20,671 bases of DNA from NCBI GenBank assembly GCA_041568335.1, contig JBFFZZ010000023.1, positions 1 to 20,671 of the forward strand, read 5' to 3'. The translations under genes were made by a program, and so were the position numbers. A model generated the notes under the pieces. The model ran no database searches, was not told where the DNA came from, and saw nothing but the letters and a program-made list of their open reading frames with translations. Below, in pieces: positions 13,817-20,671 of this stretch; the first letter of the stretch is position 1; the number at the start of each line of letters is the position of its first letter. The DNA is from WVWW01 sp041568335 (GTDB lineage Bacteria > Acidobacteriota > Polarisedimenticolia > Polarisedimenticolales > Polarisedimenticolaceae).

Positions 13817-14977
13817 CCGGATCGTCGTCGGCCGGGTGGTCTCGGTCCACGCCACCCAGACGGATTGGCCGTCGCTCGCCACCCGCGGGAACCCGGAGTC
13901 GCGATGCGCCGCCGTGCGGCCGAGCGCGATGATCGGCCCACCGGACTCCGTGTCACCGATGCGCCGCGCGCTGACGACGGCTTCGTCCCCGGCTCGCTCG
14001 AGCCAGACGACGACCGCGCTCCCGTCCGCCAGCGCGGCGACGTCGACGCGTCCGATGGGATCGCCGTCGTCGACGCGGAGCAACTCGTCGAATGTCTCGC
14101 CGAAGTCGTACGACCGCTTGGCCCACACACGCGGCTCGTCGTCGGCCAGCGTGAACCACGCGACCGTGAGGGTGCTCTCGTGCGCGGCCAGCGCCGGTCC
14201 GTTGACGGGACAGGCGCCGATCTCCCAGCCGTCGTTGGACAGCGGGATGGGCGCGCTCCACTCCGAGCCGTCGTAGCGGACATAGCTGATGTCGCGGATC
14301 TCCCCGGGCGCATGATCTCGATAGGCGACGAAGCGTTGGTCCTCGTAAGACGTCGCGTCCGTCTGGCAACAGGTGCAGACGTCGGGATCGAGAACACGCT
14401 CCCGCTGAAGCTCACCGGCGTCCCAGAGCGTGTGGCGCAACTCCATCTCGCCACCGCGCTCCATCTGGCGGCCGTCGAGCCAGATCATCTCGAAACGGCC
14501 GGGCTCCCGGGTCATGAGCGAAACGAACCCGTGCTCGGCCGCCCGGTCCTCACCATGGGGGATCTGCGGCGTGGACCAGATCCCGTCGCCGTCACGCACG
14601 GCGAAACGGATCCCGTAGGCGAAGCTCGCGCCCTCGCTGCGAACGAGCCATTGCGCGCCGATCGCCCCGCGCGGATCCACGGCGAGCGACGGGAAGTCGG
14701 CCCAGTTGACGAACAGCTTGCCTGACGCGATCGTCTCGGTCTCACCCCAATTCTTTCGATCGAACTCCGCGAATCGAACCCGCGCCTCGGCCTCCTCGGT
14801 CCCGGGCTCGGTCCAGGAGAGCAGGAGGCGATCGCCGTCGGCTACGAGGGACGGGAACACCGCACCGCGCGGAGCCGGCGTCCCGACAAACTCGATCCGC
14901 GCCTCGCGCGCTCCACCGTTGCAGGCGGCAACGCCAAGCAGTCCGAGACCGCAGAGCATGGCGCAGAAACGGGTCAA
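13796..14977 (-). CDS. Sialidase-like (BNR/beta-propeller) lipoprotein with CxCC motif
   Basis: The predicted protein has 393 residues. A short n-region (MTRF) and hydrophobic core lead to the lipobox GVAAC, with lipidated Cys19, so the product is a lipoprotein. The mature part has repeated beta-strand units with Asp-box-like features (SYDFGETFDELLRVDD at 290-305) and paired openings such as FPSLAVDP and FPRVASDG, as in sialidase/BNR propellers. No sialidase catalytic set is evident. A cysteine group, VCTCCQT (200-206) plus C256 in GACPVNGP, may bind a metal or form disulfides (inference). TTG 14977 is chosen because GGAGG lies 4 bases upstream, it overlaps the ftsK stop as TTGA, and it restores the basic signal-peptide n-region. 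ATG 14959 is the alternative. Function unknown. Confidence 0.75.
   Translation of the reverse strand: MTRFCAMLCGLGLLGVAACNGGAREARIEFVGTPAPRGAVFPSLVADGDRLLLSWTEPGTEEAEARVRFAEFDRKNWGETETIASGKLFVNWADFPSLAVDPRGAIGAQWLVRSEGASFAYGIRFAVRDGDGIWSTPQIPHGEDRAAEHGFVSLMTREPGRFEMIWLDGRQMERGGEMELRHTLWDAGELQRERVLDPDVCTCCQTDATSYEDQRFVAYRDHAPGEIRDISYVRYDGSEWSAPIPLSNDGWEIGACPVNGPALAAHESTLTVAWFTLADDEPRVWAKRSYDFGETFDELLRVDDGDPIGRVDVAALADGSAVVVWLERAGDEAVVSARRIGDTESGGPIIALGRTAAHRDSGFPRVASDGQSVWVAWTETTRPTTIRLARIDW
13804..13824. terminator. 7-bp palindrome at the tenI stop codon (candidate terminator)
   Basis: CGATCCG (13804-13810) and CGGATCG (13818-13824) form a perfect 7-bp stem with a 7-base loop that contains the tenI stop TAG. 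It lies inside the last codons of the convergent lipoprotein gene. No T-run follows, so it is a candidate bidirectional transcription stop or simply a coincidence of overlapping codons. Confidence 0.3.
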
Positions 14978-17277
14978 GGTGCCTCCAGCGTCTCGACGAA
15001 CTCTCGATCGACGAGCACGTCCCGGGGCTTGCTTCCCTCGCCGGGGCTGACGACACCCTCCTGCTCCATCATGTCGACGATCCGCGCGGCGCGGGCGTAG
15101 CCCAGCTGCAGACGGCGCTGGATCAGCGTGATCGAGCATTTACCTTCGTTGACCACGGTCCGCACCGCATCGACGAACATCTCGTCTCGCTCACCGCCCT
15201 CGACGCCACCCTTGGTCTCCTTGGTCTCCTCGAGGATCGTCTTGTCGTAGTCGGGTTCCGACATACGCTTGAGAAACGACGTGATGCGGTTGATCTCGGG
15301 TTCGCTGATGTACCCCGAGTGCATGCGGATCACGCGCGAGCTTCCGGAGGGCAGCAGCAGCATGTCCCCGCGGCCGAGCAGGTTCTCCGCGCCCTGCTGG
15401 TCGATGATCGTCCGCGAGTCCACGCGCTGGCTCACACGGAACGCGATACGCGAGGGAAAGTTGGCCTTGATCGTTCCGGTGATCACGTCCACCGACGGGC
15501 GTTGTGTCGCCAGGATCAGATGGATACCCACCGCGCGGGCCATCTGGGCCAGCCGCATGACCGATTCCTCGACGTCCGCGGGAGCGACCATCATCAGGTC
15601 CGCCATCTCGTCGATGACGATGACGATGTAGGGGAGATGCTTGAGCGGCACCTCCTCGCCCGTCTTGGGGTCGAGCATGGTCCGCCCGGGCTCTTCGGAG
15701 ATCAACCTGTTGTATTGCGCCAGGTTGCGCATGCCGACGGCGGCCAGCTTGCGATAGCGATTCTCCATCTCGCGCACGGCCCACTGCAACGCGGTGGAGG
15801 AGTGCTTGGGGTCGGTCACGACCGGGACCAGCAGGTGGGGGATGCCGGCGTAGACCCCGAGCTCGATCATCTTCGTGTCGATCATGATGAAGCGCAGATC
15901 CCGGGGCGTCGCCTTGTAGAGCATGCTGACGATCATGCCGTTGAGCCCGACCGACTTCCCGGCGCCGGTCGCGCCTGCGATCAGGAGGTGGGGCATGCGG
16001 TCGAGCTCCGCGCAGTAGACCTCTCCGTGAATGTCCTTGCCCAGGGCGAGGGTGAGCTTGGAGGCGCTCTCGGCGAACGACTCCGAGGCGAGCAGCTCGC
16101 GCGGGTAGATCGTCTCCTGATACTGGTTGGGAACCTCGATCCCCACCGTCGAGCGCCCGGGAAGACGATCGATGCGCACCGACTCCGCCTTGAGGGCCAA
16201 CGAAAGGTCGTCGGTCATGCCGGTGATCCGCGAGTACTTCACCCCGGCCTCCGGCTTGAACTCGAACGTGGTGACGACGGGCCCGGGATGAATCGCGACG
16301 ACCTCGCCGTTGATCGCGAACTCGTGGAGCTTCTCCGTGATCCGGTCGGCGCGCTCGAGCAACGTCTGCTTGCTCTCGGTGTCCTGCTCCTGCGGCTCGT
16401 TGAGCAGGTTGAGCGGGGGCAACTCGTAGTGCGGTTCGTCTTCGCCCAAATCGAGCTTCTTCTGCTGCGGCTTGGGAGGACTCTTCTTCGGGGGCGGCGC
16501 GACGGCCCGCGGGACGAACGCCGGCTCCGGCGCCGGGGAGGGAGCTTCGGCCGACGTCGGGTCGGGCTCCGGCGCCACGGGCGGCGTATCCTCCTTGACC
16601 TTGCCGGTCACGACCGGACGGGCTTGCTGGCCACGCGCTCGGGCGCGCGCCGGTGTGTGGGCGCGGCGACGTTCGGCCCACAGGTGGGCGGACTTGGCCG
16701 CGAGCGTCTGCGCCAGCTCCCTGGCGCTGTCGAACAGGTTCGACAGGGAGATCTTCGTCGTGACGACGAGCAGGACCAGCGTCGCCGTGATGCTGAAGAG
16801 TACGGCACCCGTCGTGGCGAGCAAGGAACGGAGAAGGCCGGCGAGCCGATCACCGAGGTAGCCACCCGCGTTCTCGAAGGTCTCGCCCCCGTAGCCGATC
16901 CCGCCGAAAATCAGATCGCACAACGCGGACAACGTCAGGAACAAACCCGCAACCCCGGCGACACGACCCCACCGGATCGGGTGCACGGCGATGCGGAAGA
17001 TCCTCCAGGCCAGCACCAGCGTCAGCACGGGTAACACGAACGCGCCCACCCCGAGTAGCTGGAGCAGCCAGTTGGCGATTTCCGCACCGGCCTTGCCGAT
17101 CCAGTTGCGGACGGCGCCGTCGCCAGCTCCCTGGCTGAACGAGCTCGCATCCGCGACGTCGTACGACAGCACCGCGAGCAGCGAGATCAGCGAGAGCAGC
17201 CCGAGCAGCAACCCGCCCGTTTCACGGGCACGCCGGCTCTTTCGCAGCCGCTCGAACCAGTGTGTCCGGCGGCTCAT
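14974..17277 (-). CDS. ftsK: DNA translocase FtsK
   Basis: The 767-residue septal DNA pump coordinates chromosome segregation with division. Four N-terminal membrane helices lie at about 22-40, 68-92, 106-125 and 155-173, then a Pro/Ala-rich linker (about 205-285). The motor has Walker A GATGAGKS (435-442) and Walker B IVIVIDEMAD (551-560), with ATQRPSVDVITG (590-601). A winged-helix gamma domain (about 695-760, ending LGYARAARIVDMMEQEGVVS) recognises polar DNA motifs. The motor has MIDTKMIEL where MIDPKMxEL is usual. The size is that of short SpoIIIE/FtsK forms. ATG 17277 overlaps the RNase J stop (ATGA); the frame upstream of it is an RNase J shadow. Its stop overlaps the lipoprotein start. 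Confidence 0.97.
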   Translation of the reverse strand: MSRRTHWFERLRKSRRARETGGLLLGLLSLISLLAVLSYDVADASSFSQGAGDGAVRNWIGKAGAEIANWLLQLLGVGAFVLPVLTLVLAWRIFRIAVHPIRWGRVAGVAGLFLTLSALCDLIFGGIGYGGETFENAGGYLGDRLAGLLRSLLATTGAVLFSITATLVLLVVTTKISLSNLFDSARELAQTLAAKSAHLWAERRRAHTPARARARGQQARPVVTGKVKEDTPPVAPEPDPTSAEAPSPAPEPAFVPRAVAPPPKKSPPKPQQKKLDLGEDEPHYELPPLNLLNEPQEQDTESKQTLLERADRITEKLHEFAINGEVVAIHPGPVVTTFEFKPEAGVKYSRITGMTDDLSLALKAESVRIDRLPGRSTVGIEVPNQYQETIYPRELLASESFAESASKLTLALGKDIHGEVYCAELDRMPHLLIAGATGAGKSVGLNGMIVSMLYKATPRDLRFIMIDTKMIELGVYAGIPHLLVPVVTDPKHSSTALQWAVREMENRYRKLAAVGMRNLAQYNRLISEEPGRTMLDPKTGEEVPLKHLPYIVIVIDEMADLMMVAPADVEESVMRLAQMARAVGIHLILATQRPSVDVITGTIKANFPSRIAFRVSQRVDSRTIIDQQGAENLLGRGDMLLLPSGSSRVIRMHSGYISEPEINRITSFLKRMSEPDYDKTILEETKETKGGVEGGERDEMFVDAVRTVVNEGKCSITLIQRRLQLGYARAARIVDMMEQEGVVSPGEGSKPRDVLVDREFVETLEAP

Positions 17278-18938
17278 CCCCGGCGTACCATCGCCATGAC
17301 CAGGGGATAGCGCTGGGTGTCTCGGCGGATCCGGCGGCGCAGGTGTTGCTCGATGCGGGTCTCGAGCGCAAGCGGGTCCGTTCGTTCCGTCGCCGGCGCC
17401 TCCTCGAGTGCGGACACGACGGCCCGCCGCGAACGATCGAGCATCTCTCCCTCGTCGTCGACCGCCGGGGTGAATCCCCGGGTCGAGACCCAAGGATAAC
17501 CCGGCGCGACGCGACCCCGATCGTCGATCTCCACGACCGCGACGACGACCCCGTCATTGGAGCTTTTTCGACGATCGCGGACCAGGTCCCAGCCGACCTC
17601 GTCGCCGGACGCCTCCATGTACGCGCGCCCGATCGCGACCCGGCCGACGATCTCGAACGTGCTCCGATCGACCCGGATCCGATCGCCGTTCTCGGCGAGG
17701 AGCACGCTGCGCGGCTCCATCCCGGAGGCAACCGCGAGCCGCGCGTGGGCGTGGAGCTGGCGGTACTCGCCGTGCACGGGGACGAACCAACGTGGTCGGA
17801 GCCACTCCAGGAGTTGCCGCAGCTCGCCGGCCGAGGCGTGACCGGAGACGTGGACCGGTGCGTCGGCGGCGGTGAGGACCGCCGCGCCCTGCCGCAGCAA
17901 CCGGTTGATCATCGTCCCGATCGCCTTCTCGTTGCCGGGGATGATCCGCGCGGAGTGGATCACGGTGTCTCCGGCTTCAAGAGAAAGGTCGCGATGCTGT
18001 CCCGCGGCGATCCGGGACATCGCCGAGAGCGGCTCGCCCTGCGAGCCACCGGCGACCGCGAGGACCTCCTCGGGTCGCAGGTCGCGGAGGTCGTCGGGCG
18101 CCACGCGCACCCCGGGTCGCAAGGACAGGAGATCGAGCTGCTGGGCAATCTCGGCATGCAGGTTGACCGACGCGCCGAGCAGCGCCAAACGCCGGCCGTG
18201 GCGCTCGGCGAGTCGGCCCAACCCGGCCAAGCGCTGGACGTTGCTCGCGAACGTCGTCAGGACGACCCGACCGGTCGCCGATCCGAGCACCCGGTCGAGC
18301 CCCCGATGGACCGAAGCCTCGCCCGCGGTGATGCCGGGTTGCTCCGCATTGGTGCTGTCGGACAGGAGAGCGAGGACGCCCGCGCGGCCGATCTCCGCGA
18401 GGCGGTCGACATCGGTGCCTTCGCCATCCGGTGGTTCGCGGTCGAGCTTGAAGTCCCCGCTGTGGACGATGCGGCCGGCGGGAGTGTCCAGCGCGAGCAA
18501 CCTGGACTGCGGCACCGAATGCGCGACGGCGATCGCCTCGATCGTGAAGGGGCCGATCCGCACGCGCTCCGGCGACGACGGGAGGAGGCGCAGGTCGGGA
18601 GTGGTTTCCGTTTCCCGCTCGGCGAAGCGGTGGCGCAGGAGCTCGATCGTGTAAGGCGATCCCCAAACCGGTATGTCGTGGCGATCGAGGATGAAAGGAA
18701 CCGCACCGATGTGGTCCTCGTGCGCGTGGGTCAGGACCAACCCGTGCAACCGACCGGCCTCCTCGAGGAACGAGAGATCCGGGATCACGAAATCGACCCC
18801 GGGGAGGAAGCCGCCCGGAAACATCATCCCGGCGTCGACGACCAGGCAGTCGTCGCCCGAGCGGTAGACCATCAGGTTGAGGCCGAACTCACCGAGGCCC
18901 CCGAGCGGGATGATCTCCAGTTGTTCGGAAGAGGGCAC
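17274..18938 (-). CDS. rnj: Ribonuclease J
   Basis: This 554-residue beta-CASP metallo-beta-lactamase ribonuclease has 5'-to-3' exo- and endonuclease activity in mRNA decay and RNA maturation. It begins with IIPLGGLGEFGLN (9-21). Metal ligands are in HAHEDH (71-76), H140, D162 in HSGDFKLD and H389 in VPVHGEY. The beta-CASP SDSTNAE (193-199) and HVSGHAS (363-369) motifs are also typical, and the full length equals the family norm. GTG 18938 is chosen because GGAG lies 5 bases upstream and the protein then starts close to the conserved first strand. An ATG at 19052 would add 38 unconserved residues and overlap ksgA. Its stop overlaps the ftsK start by 4 bases. Confidence 0.95.
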   Translation of the reverse strand: MPSSEQLEIIPLGGLGEFGLNLMVYRSGDDCLVVDAGMMFPGGFLPGVDFVIPDLSFLEEAGRLHGLVLTHAHEDHIGAVPFILDRHDIPVWGSPYTIELLRHRFAERETETTPDLRLLPSSPERVRIGPFTIEAIAVAHSVPQSRLLALDTPAGRIVHSGDFKLDREPPDGEGTDVDRLAEIGRAGVLALLSDSTNAEQPGITAGEASVHRGLDRVLGSATGRVVLTTFASNVQRLAGLGRLAERHGRRLALLGASVNLHAEIAQQLDLLSLRPGVRVAPDDLRDLRPEEVLAVAGGSQGEPLSAMSRIAAGQHRDLSLEAGDTVIHSARIIPGNEKAIGTMINRLLRQGAAVLTAADAPVHVSGHASAGELRQLLEWLRPRWFVPVHGEYRQLHAHARLAVASGMEPRSVLLAENGDRIRVDRSTFEIVGRVAIGRAYMEASGDEVGWDLVRDRRKSSNDGVVVAVVEIDDRGRVAPGYPWVSTRGFTPAVDDEGEMLDRSRRAVVSALEEAPATERTDPLALETRIEQHLRRRIRRDTQRYPLVMAMVRRG

Positions 18939-18970
18939 GCGGTCTCCGGCACGCGAGGGGCGCCTGGACC

Positions 18971-18976
18971 AGGATA
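18971..18976 (-). promoter_or_regulatory. Candidate -10 element before rnj
   Basis: The 95-base gap between ksgA and rnj (18939-19033) contains TATCCT on the minus strand, 32 bases upstream of the GTG start. No good -35 hexamer is seen at standard spacing. It could give rnj-ftsK-lipoprotein a promoter of its own, but read-through from ksgA is equally possible. Confidence 0.25.
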
Positions 18977-19033
18977 GCAGCGAGCGGTGGCGTGATGTGG
19001 TGCCGTTCCGGGGCTTGACGCGGGCTGCGTGCG

Positions 19034-19837
19034 TTAGCGAACTCGGGGCCAATGCCCGGCAAGACGATGGAACTCCTCGGGAGACAGCTCCTGCGCCCGC
19101 CTCGAGCCGTCGAGGCCGGACTCGCGCAGCACCTCGTCCGATCCCAGGGCGCGTCGGACGTTGTTCTTCAGCGTCTTGCGCCGGTTCGCAAAAGCCGCCG
19201 ATAGGACCTCGCGCAGCCGTGACAGCTCGTCCCGGGAGGGTGCGTCGGGTCGCGGGCGCCAGTGTGTGACCGTCGAGACGACCTGCGGACGCGGCCGGAA
19301 GGCGCTTGGAGGGACGTCCATGACACGGACGATCTCGTAAACCGCTCCCGGAAGGACGCTCAGCGGACCGTAGTCCGCGCCGCCGGGAGCCGCGCAGAGG
19401 CGCCGCGCGACTTCGCGCTGGAACATGAGGACCGCGCGCGCGATGTACGCGGCCGACTCGACCAATCGCATCGCCAGGGGTTTCGAGATGTTGTAGGGCA
19501 GGTTGCCGGCGACGGTCCAGCGAACAGGGGAACCGTGCTCGGCCCGTCCCAGGGCCTCGAGATCGAGCTCCAGGACGTCCTGCTCGATCAGCGACAGACG
19601 TGAACCGGGGAACTCGTCGCGCAGGTAGCGCGCGAGGTCTCGATCGATCTCCACGGCACAGACGCGATCGGCGCGCTCGAGCAACGCGCGGGTGACGGCC
19701 CCTCGCCCCGGTCCGATCTCCAGCACACGCGACGACGGCGTGAGCTCCAGCGAGGACACGATCTTCTCCACGACCGCCGGATCGTGAAGAAAATTCTGGC
19801 CGAATCGTCTACGGGGTCTGGGTAGGGGTCGGTCCAT
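19034..19837 (-). CDS. rsmA: 16S rRNA (adenine1518/1519-N6)-dimethyltransferase
   Basis: The 267-residue KsgA/RsmA enzyme dimethylates two adjacent adenines in the 3'-terminal hairpin of 16S rRNA during 30S maturation, using S-adenosylmethionine. It has the N-terminal RRFGQNFLHDP (10-20), SAM-binding LEIGPGRGAVT (39-49), VEIDRDLA (62-69) and the catalytic NLPYNIS (112-118). The C-terminal helical domain contains AFANRRKTLKNNV, typical of the family. GGAGGTG lies 6 bases before ATG 19837. It follows the CheA-type gene by 32 bases on the same strand and is followed by a 95-base gap before rnj. Confidence 0.97.
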   Translation of the reverse strand: MDRPLPRPRRRFGQNFLHDPAVVEKIVSSLELTPSSRVLEIGPGRGAVTRALLERADRVCAVEIDRDLARYLRDEFPGSRLSLIEQDVLELDLEALGRAEHGSPVRWTVAGNLPYNISKPLAMRLVESAAYIARAVLMFQREVARRLCAAPGGADYGPLSVLPGAVYEIVRVMDVPPSAFRPRPQVVSTVTHWRPRPDAPSRDELSRLREVLSAAFANRRKTLKNNVRRALGSDEVLRESGLDGSRRAQELSPEEFHRLAGHWPRVR

Positions 19838-19869
19838 GGCGCACCTCCGGTCATCTTAGACCAGGGACG

Positions 19870-20671
19870 TCACCACGAACGTGACAGCAGCCTCTTGGGG
19901 TCGATCATCACCGCGAGCGCACCGTTCTCGATCATCGCCGCGCCGTTGACGTAGGTCGTGGCCGCGAACGCCGGCGCCACCGGTTGAAGCCAAAGCTCGC
20001 GACGCCCGATGACATCGTCGGCCACGATCGCGATGTCGCGACCGGGTTCGTCCAGCACCAGGAGGTAGCCCTCATCCTGCTTTGGCGGCCGGTCTCCACC
20101 GAGATTGACGATCTCGATCTCGTCGCCCCCCCCGCCGTACGTCGTTGCCTGGCGCAACGAGCGCAGCGGTAACCCGAAGAGCTGCCCGTCGCGGATGAAG
20201 ACGATGGACTGCACCAACGCCTGCTCGATGGGAAGCTCGATCGTGAACTCCGTTCCCTGTCCGGGCGTCGAGCGCACTTCGATGGAGGCGTCGACCTCGG
20301 CCAGGTCGCGGGCCGCCGCCTCGAGGCCGGCGCCGCGTCCGGCCACACGATCGGCGGCACCACGGGTCGTGACACCGGGTCGAAAGGCGAGTTGCAGCAA
20401 CGCGTGCTCGTCGAGCGCTCGAGCGGCCTTCGCGTCGATCTCCCCGGCGTCGATCGCCGCCTGACGAATGGCCACCGGATCCATGCCGCACCCGTCATCG
20501 CTCAGGGTCACGCGAAGCCGATCCGTGTGGCTCGACACGGAGAGGACCACGCGGCCCTCCTCGTTCTTTCCCGCCGCCTGACGCCCCTCTGCCTGCTCGA
20601 TCCCGTGGGCGACGGCATTACGAACGAGGTGGCGGAGCGGCCCGACCAGCCGGTCGAGGAGCGCGCGGTCC
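19870..20671 (-). CDS. CheA-type chemosensory histidine kinase, C-terminal part (5' end beyond window)
   Basis: The frame enters from the right edge and ends at TGA 19870-19872; 266 residues are visible. The HATPase N-box HLVRNAVAHGIE (20596-20631) is the CheA-specific form. It is followed by the ATP-lid motifs SDDGCGMDP and GRGAGLEAAARDL and by GQGTEFTIELP. After that a CheW-like (P5) domain runs to the end (QSIVFIRDGQLFGLPLRSLR through AVMIDPKRLL), which normally docks CheW and receptors. The missing N-terminal part should hold the phosphotransfer His and dimerisation helices. The P5 domain is followed directly by the stop, with no fused receiver. It could belong to a motility pathway or an alternative chemosensory system; no che neighbours are visible. 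Confidence 0.88.
   Translation of the reverse strand, partial: DRALLDRLVGPLRHLVRNAVAHGIEQAEGRQAAGKNEEGRVVLSVSSHTDRLRVTLSDDGCGMDPVAIRQAAIDAGEIDAKAARALDEHALLQLAFRPGVTTRGAADRVAGRGAGLEAAARDLAEVDASIEVRSTPGQGTEFTIELPIEQALVQSIVFIRDGQLFGLPLRSLRQATTYGGGGDEIEIVNLGGDRPPKQDEGYLLVLDEPGRDIAIVADDVIGRRELWLQPVAPAFAATTYVNGAAMIENGALAVMIDPKRLLSRSW

Noticed and set aside
15319..17034. 571-codon plus-strand open frame opposite ftsK
   Set aside because: It is His/Arg/Asp-rich antisense shadow of a clear FtsK motor domain.
17262..18977. 571-codon plus-strand open frame opposite rnj
   Set aside because: Antisense shadow; RNase J metal motifs are intact on the minus strand.
18939..19052. ATG 19052 as the RNase J start
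   Set aside because: It adds 38 unconserved residues and overlaps ksgA; GTG 18938 has a GGAG site and family-like N-terminus.
1..20671. Mobile element, prophage, CRISPR array, defence system, tRNA or rRNA
   Set aside because: No transposase, integrase, Cas-like or toxin-antitoxin motifs, direct-repeat arrays or tRNA-like cloverleaf was seen; gene content is core-like and evenly GC-rich.

Overview
This is a GC-rich window of ordinary bacterial chromosome. It is densely packed: most neighbouring genes on the same strand overlap by 1-4 bases (ATGA, TTGA or TGATG junctions). No mobile elements, CRISPR arrays, tRNAs or rRNAs were seen. The mix points to a Gram-negative-type bacterium outside the classical Proteobacterial model organisms, possibly Acidobacteriota or a deltaproteobacterium-like lineage. 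Pointers are RNase J next to FtsK, a lipoprotein, a chemosensory CheA, and an aerobic ThiO-type thiamine pathway. This placement is inference; no phylogenetic marker could be searched.

Region 1 (1-4.4 kb) looks like envelope and glycan biology. A membrane-anchored TPR protein (minus strand, cut by the window edge) diverges from a GT87/DUF2029 polyprenyl-sugar glycosyltransferase. Converging on the latter is a two-gene minus-strand unit: a DUF362 protein and an FAD-dependent amine-oxidase-like oxidoreductase. Region 2 (4.4-8.3 kb, plus strand) holds a GT39-like membrane glycosyltransferase with a C-terminal TPR-like tail, RNase III (rnc), and a secreted repeat protein of probable beta-solenoid fold.

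Region 3 (8.3-13.8 kb) is a thiamin locus and the best-resolved part of the window. A TPP riboswitch, placed almost at the predicted transcription start, precedes thiD-thiE-thiO-thiS-thiG and a TenI-like thiazole tautomerase, all overlapping or nearly touching. A ThiF/MoeB-type E1 enzyme fused to a rhodanese domain is transcribed divergently, outside the riboswitch. Together these supply the thiazole branch (ThiO glycine oxidation, ThiF-rhodanese/ThiS sulfur transfer, ThiG ring formation, TenI aromatisation), the HMP kinase and the coupling step. The HMP-P synthase ThiC and the TMP kinase ThiL are not in the window.

Region 4 (13.8-20.7 kb, minus strand) reads from the right edge: the C-terminal half of a CheA-type histidine kinase, ksgA (rsmA), RNase J, ftsK, and a lipoprotein of the sialidase-like (BNR) type with a CxCC motif. 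The last three are translationally coupled. Most genes are ordinary housekeeping genes. The more interesting points are the compact riboswitch/divergent-promoter architecture, the separate TenI paralogue, the FAD oxidoreductase-DUF362 pair among glycosyltransferases, the Cys-rich lipoprotein coupled to ftsK, and palindromes at all three convergent gene junctions.
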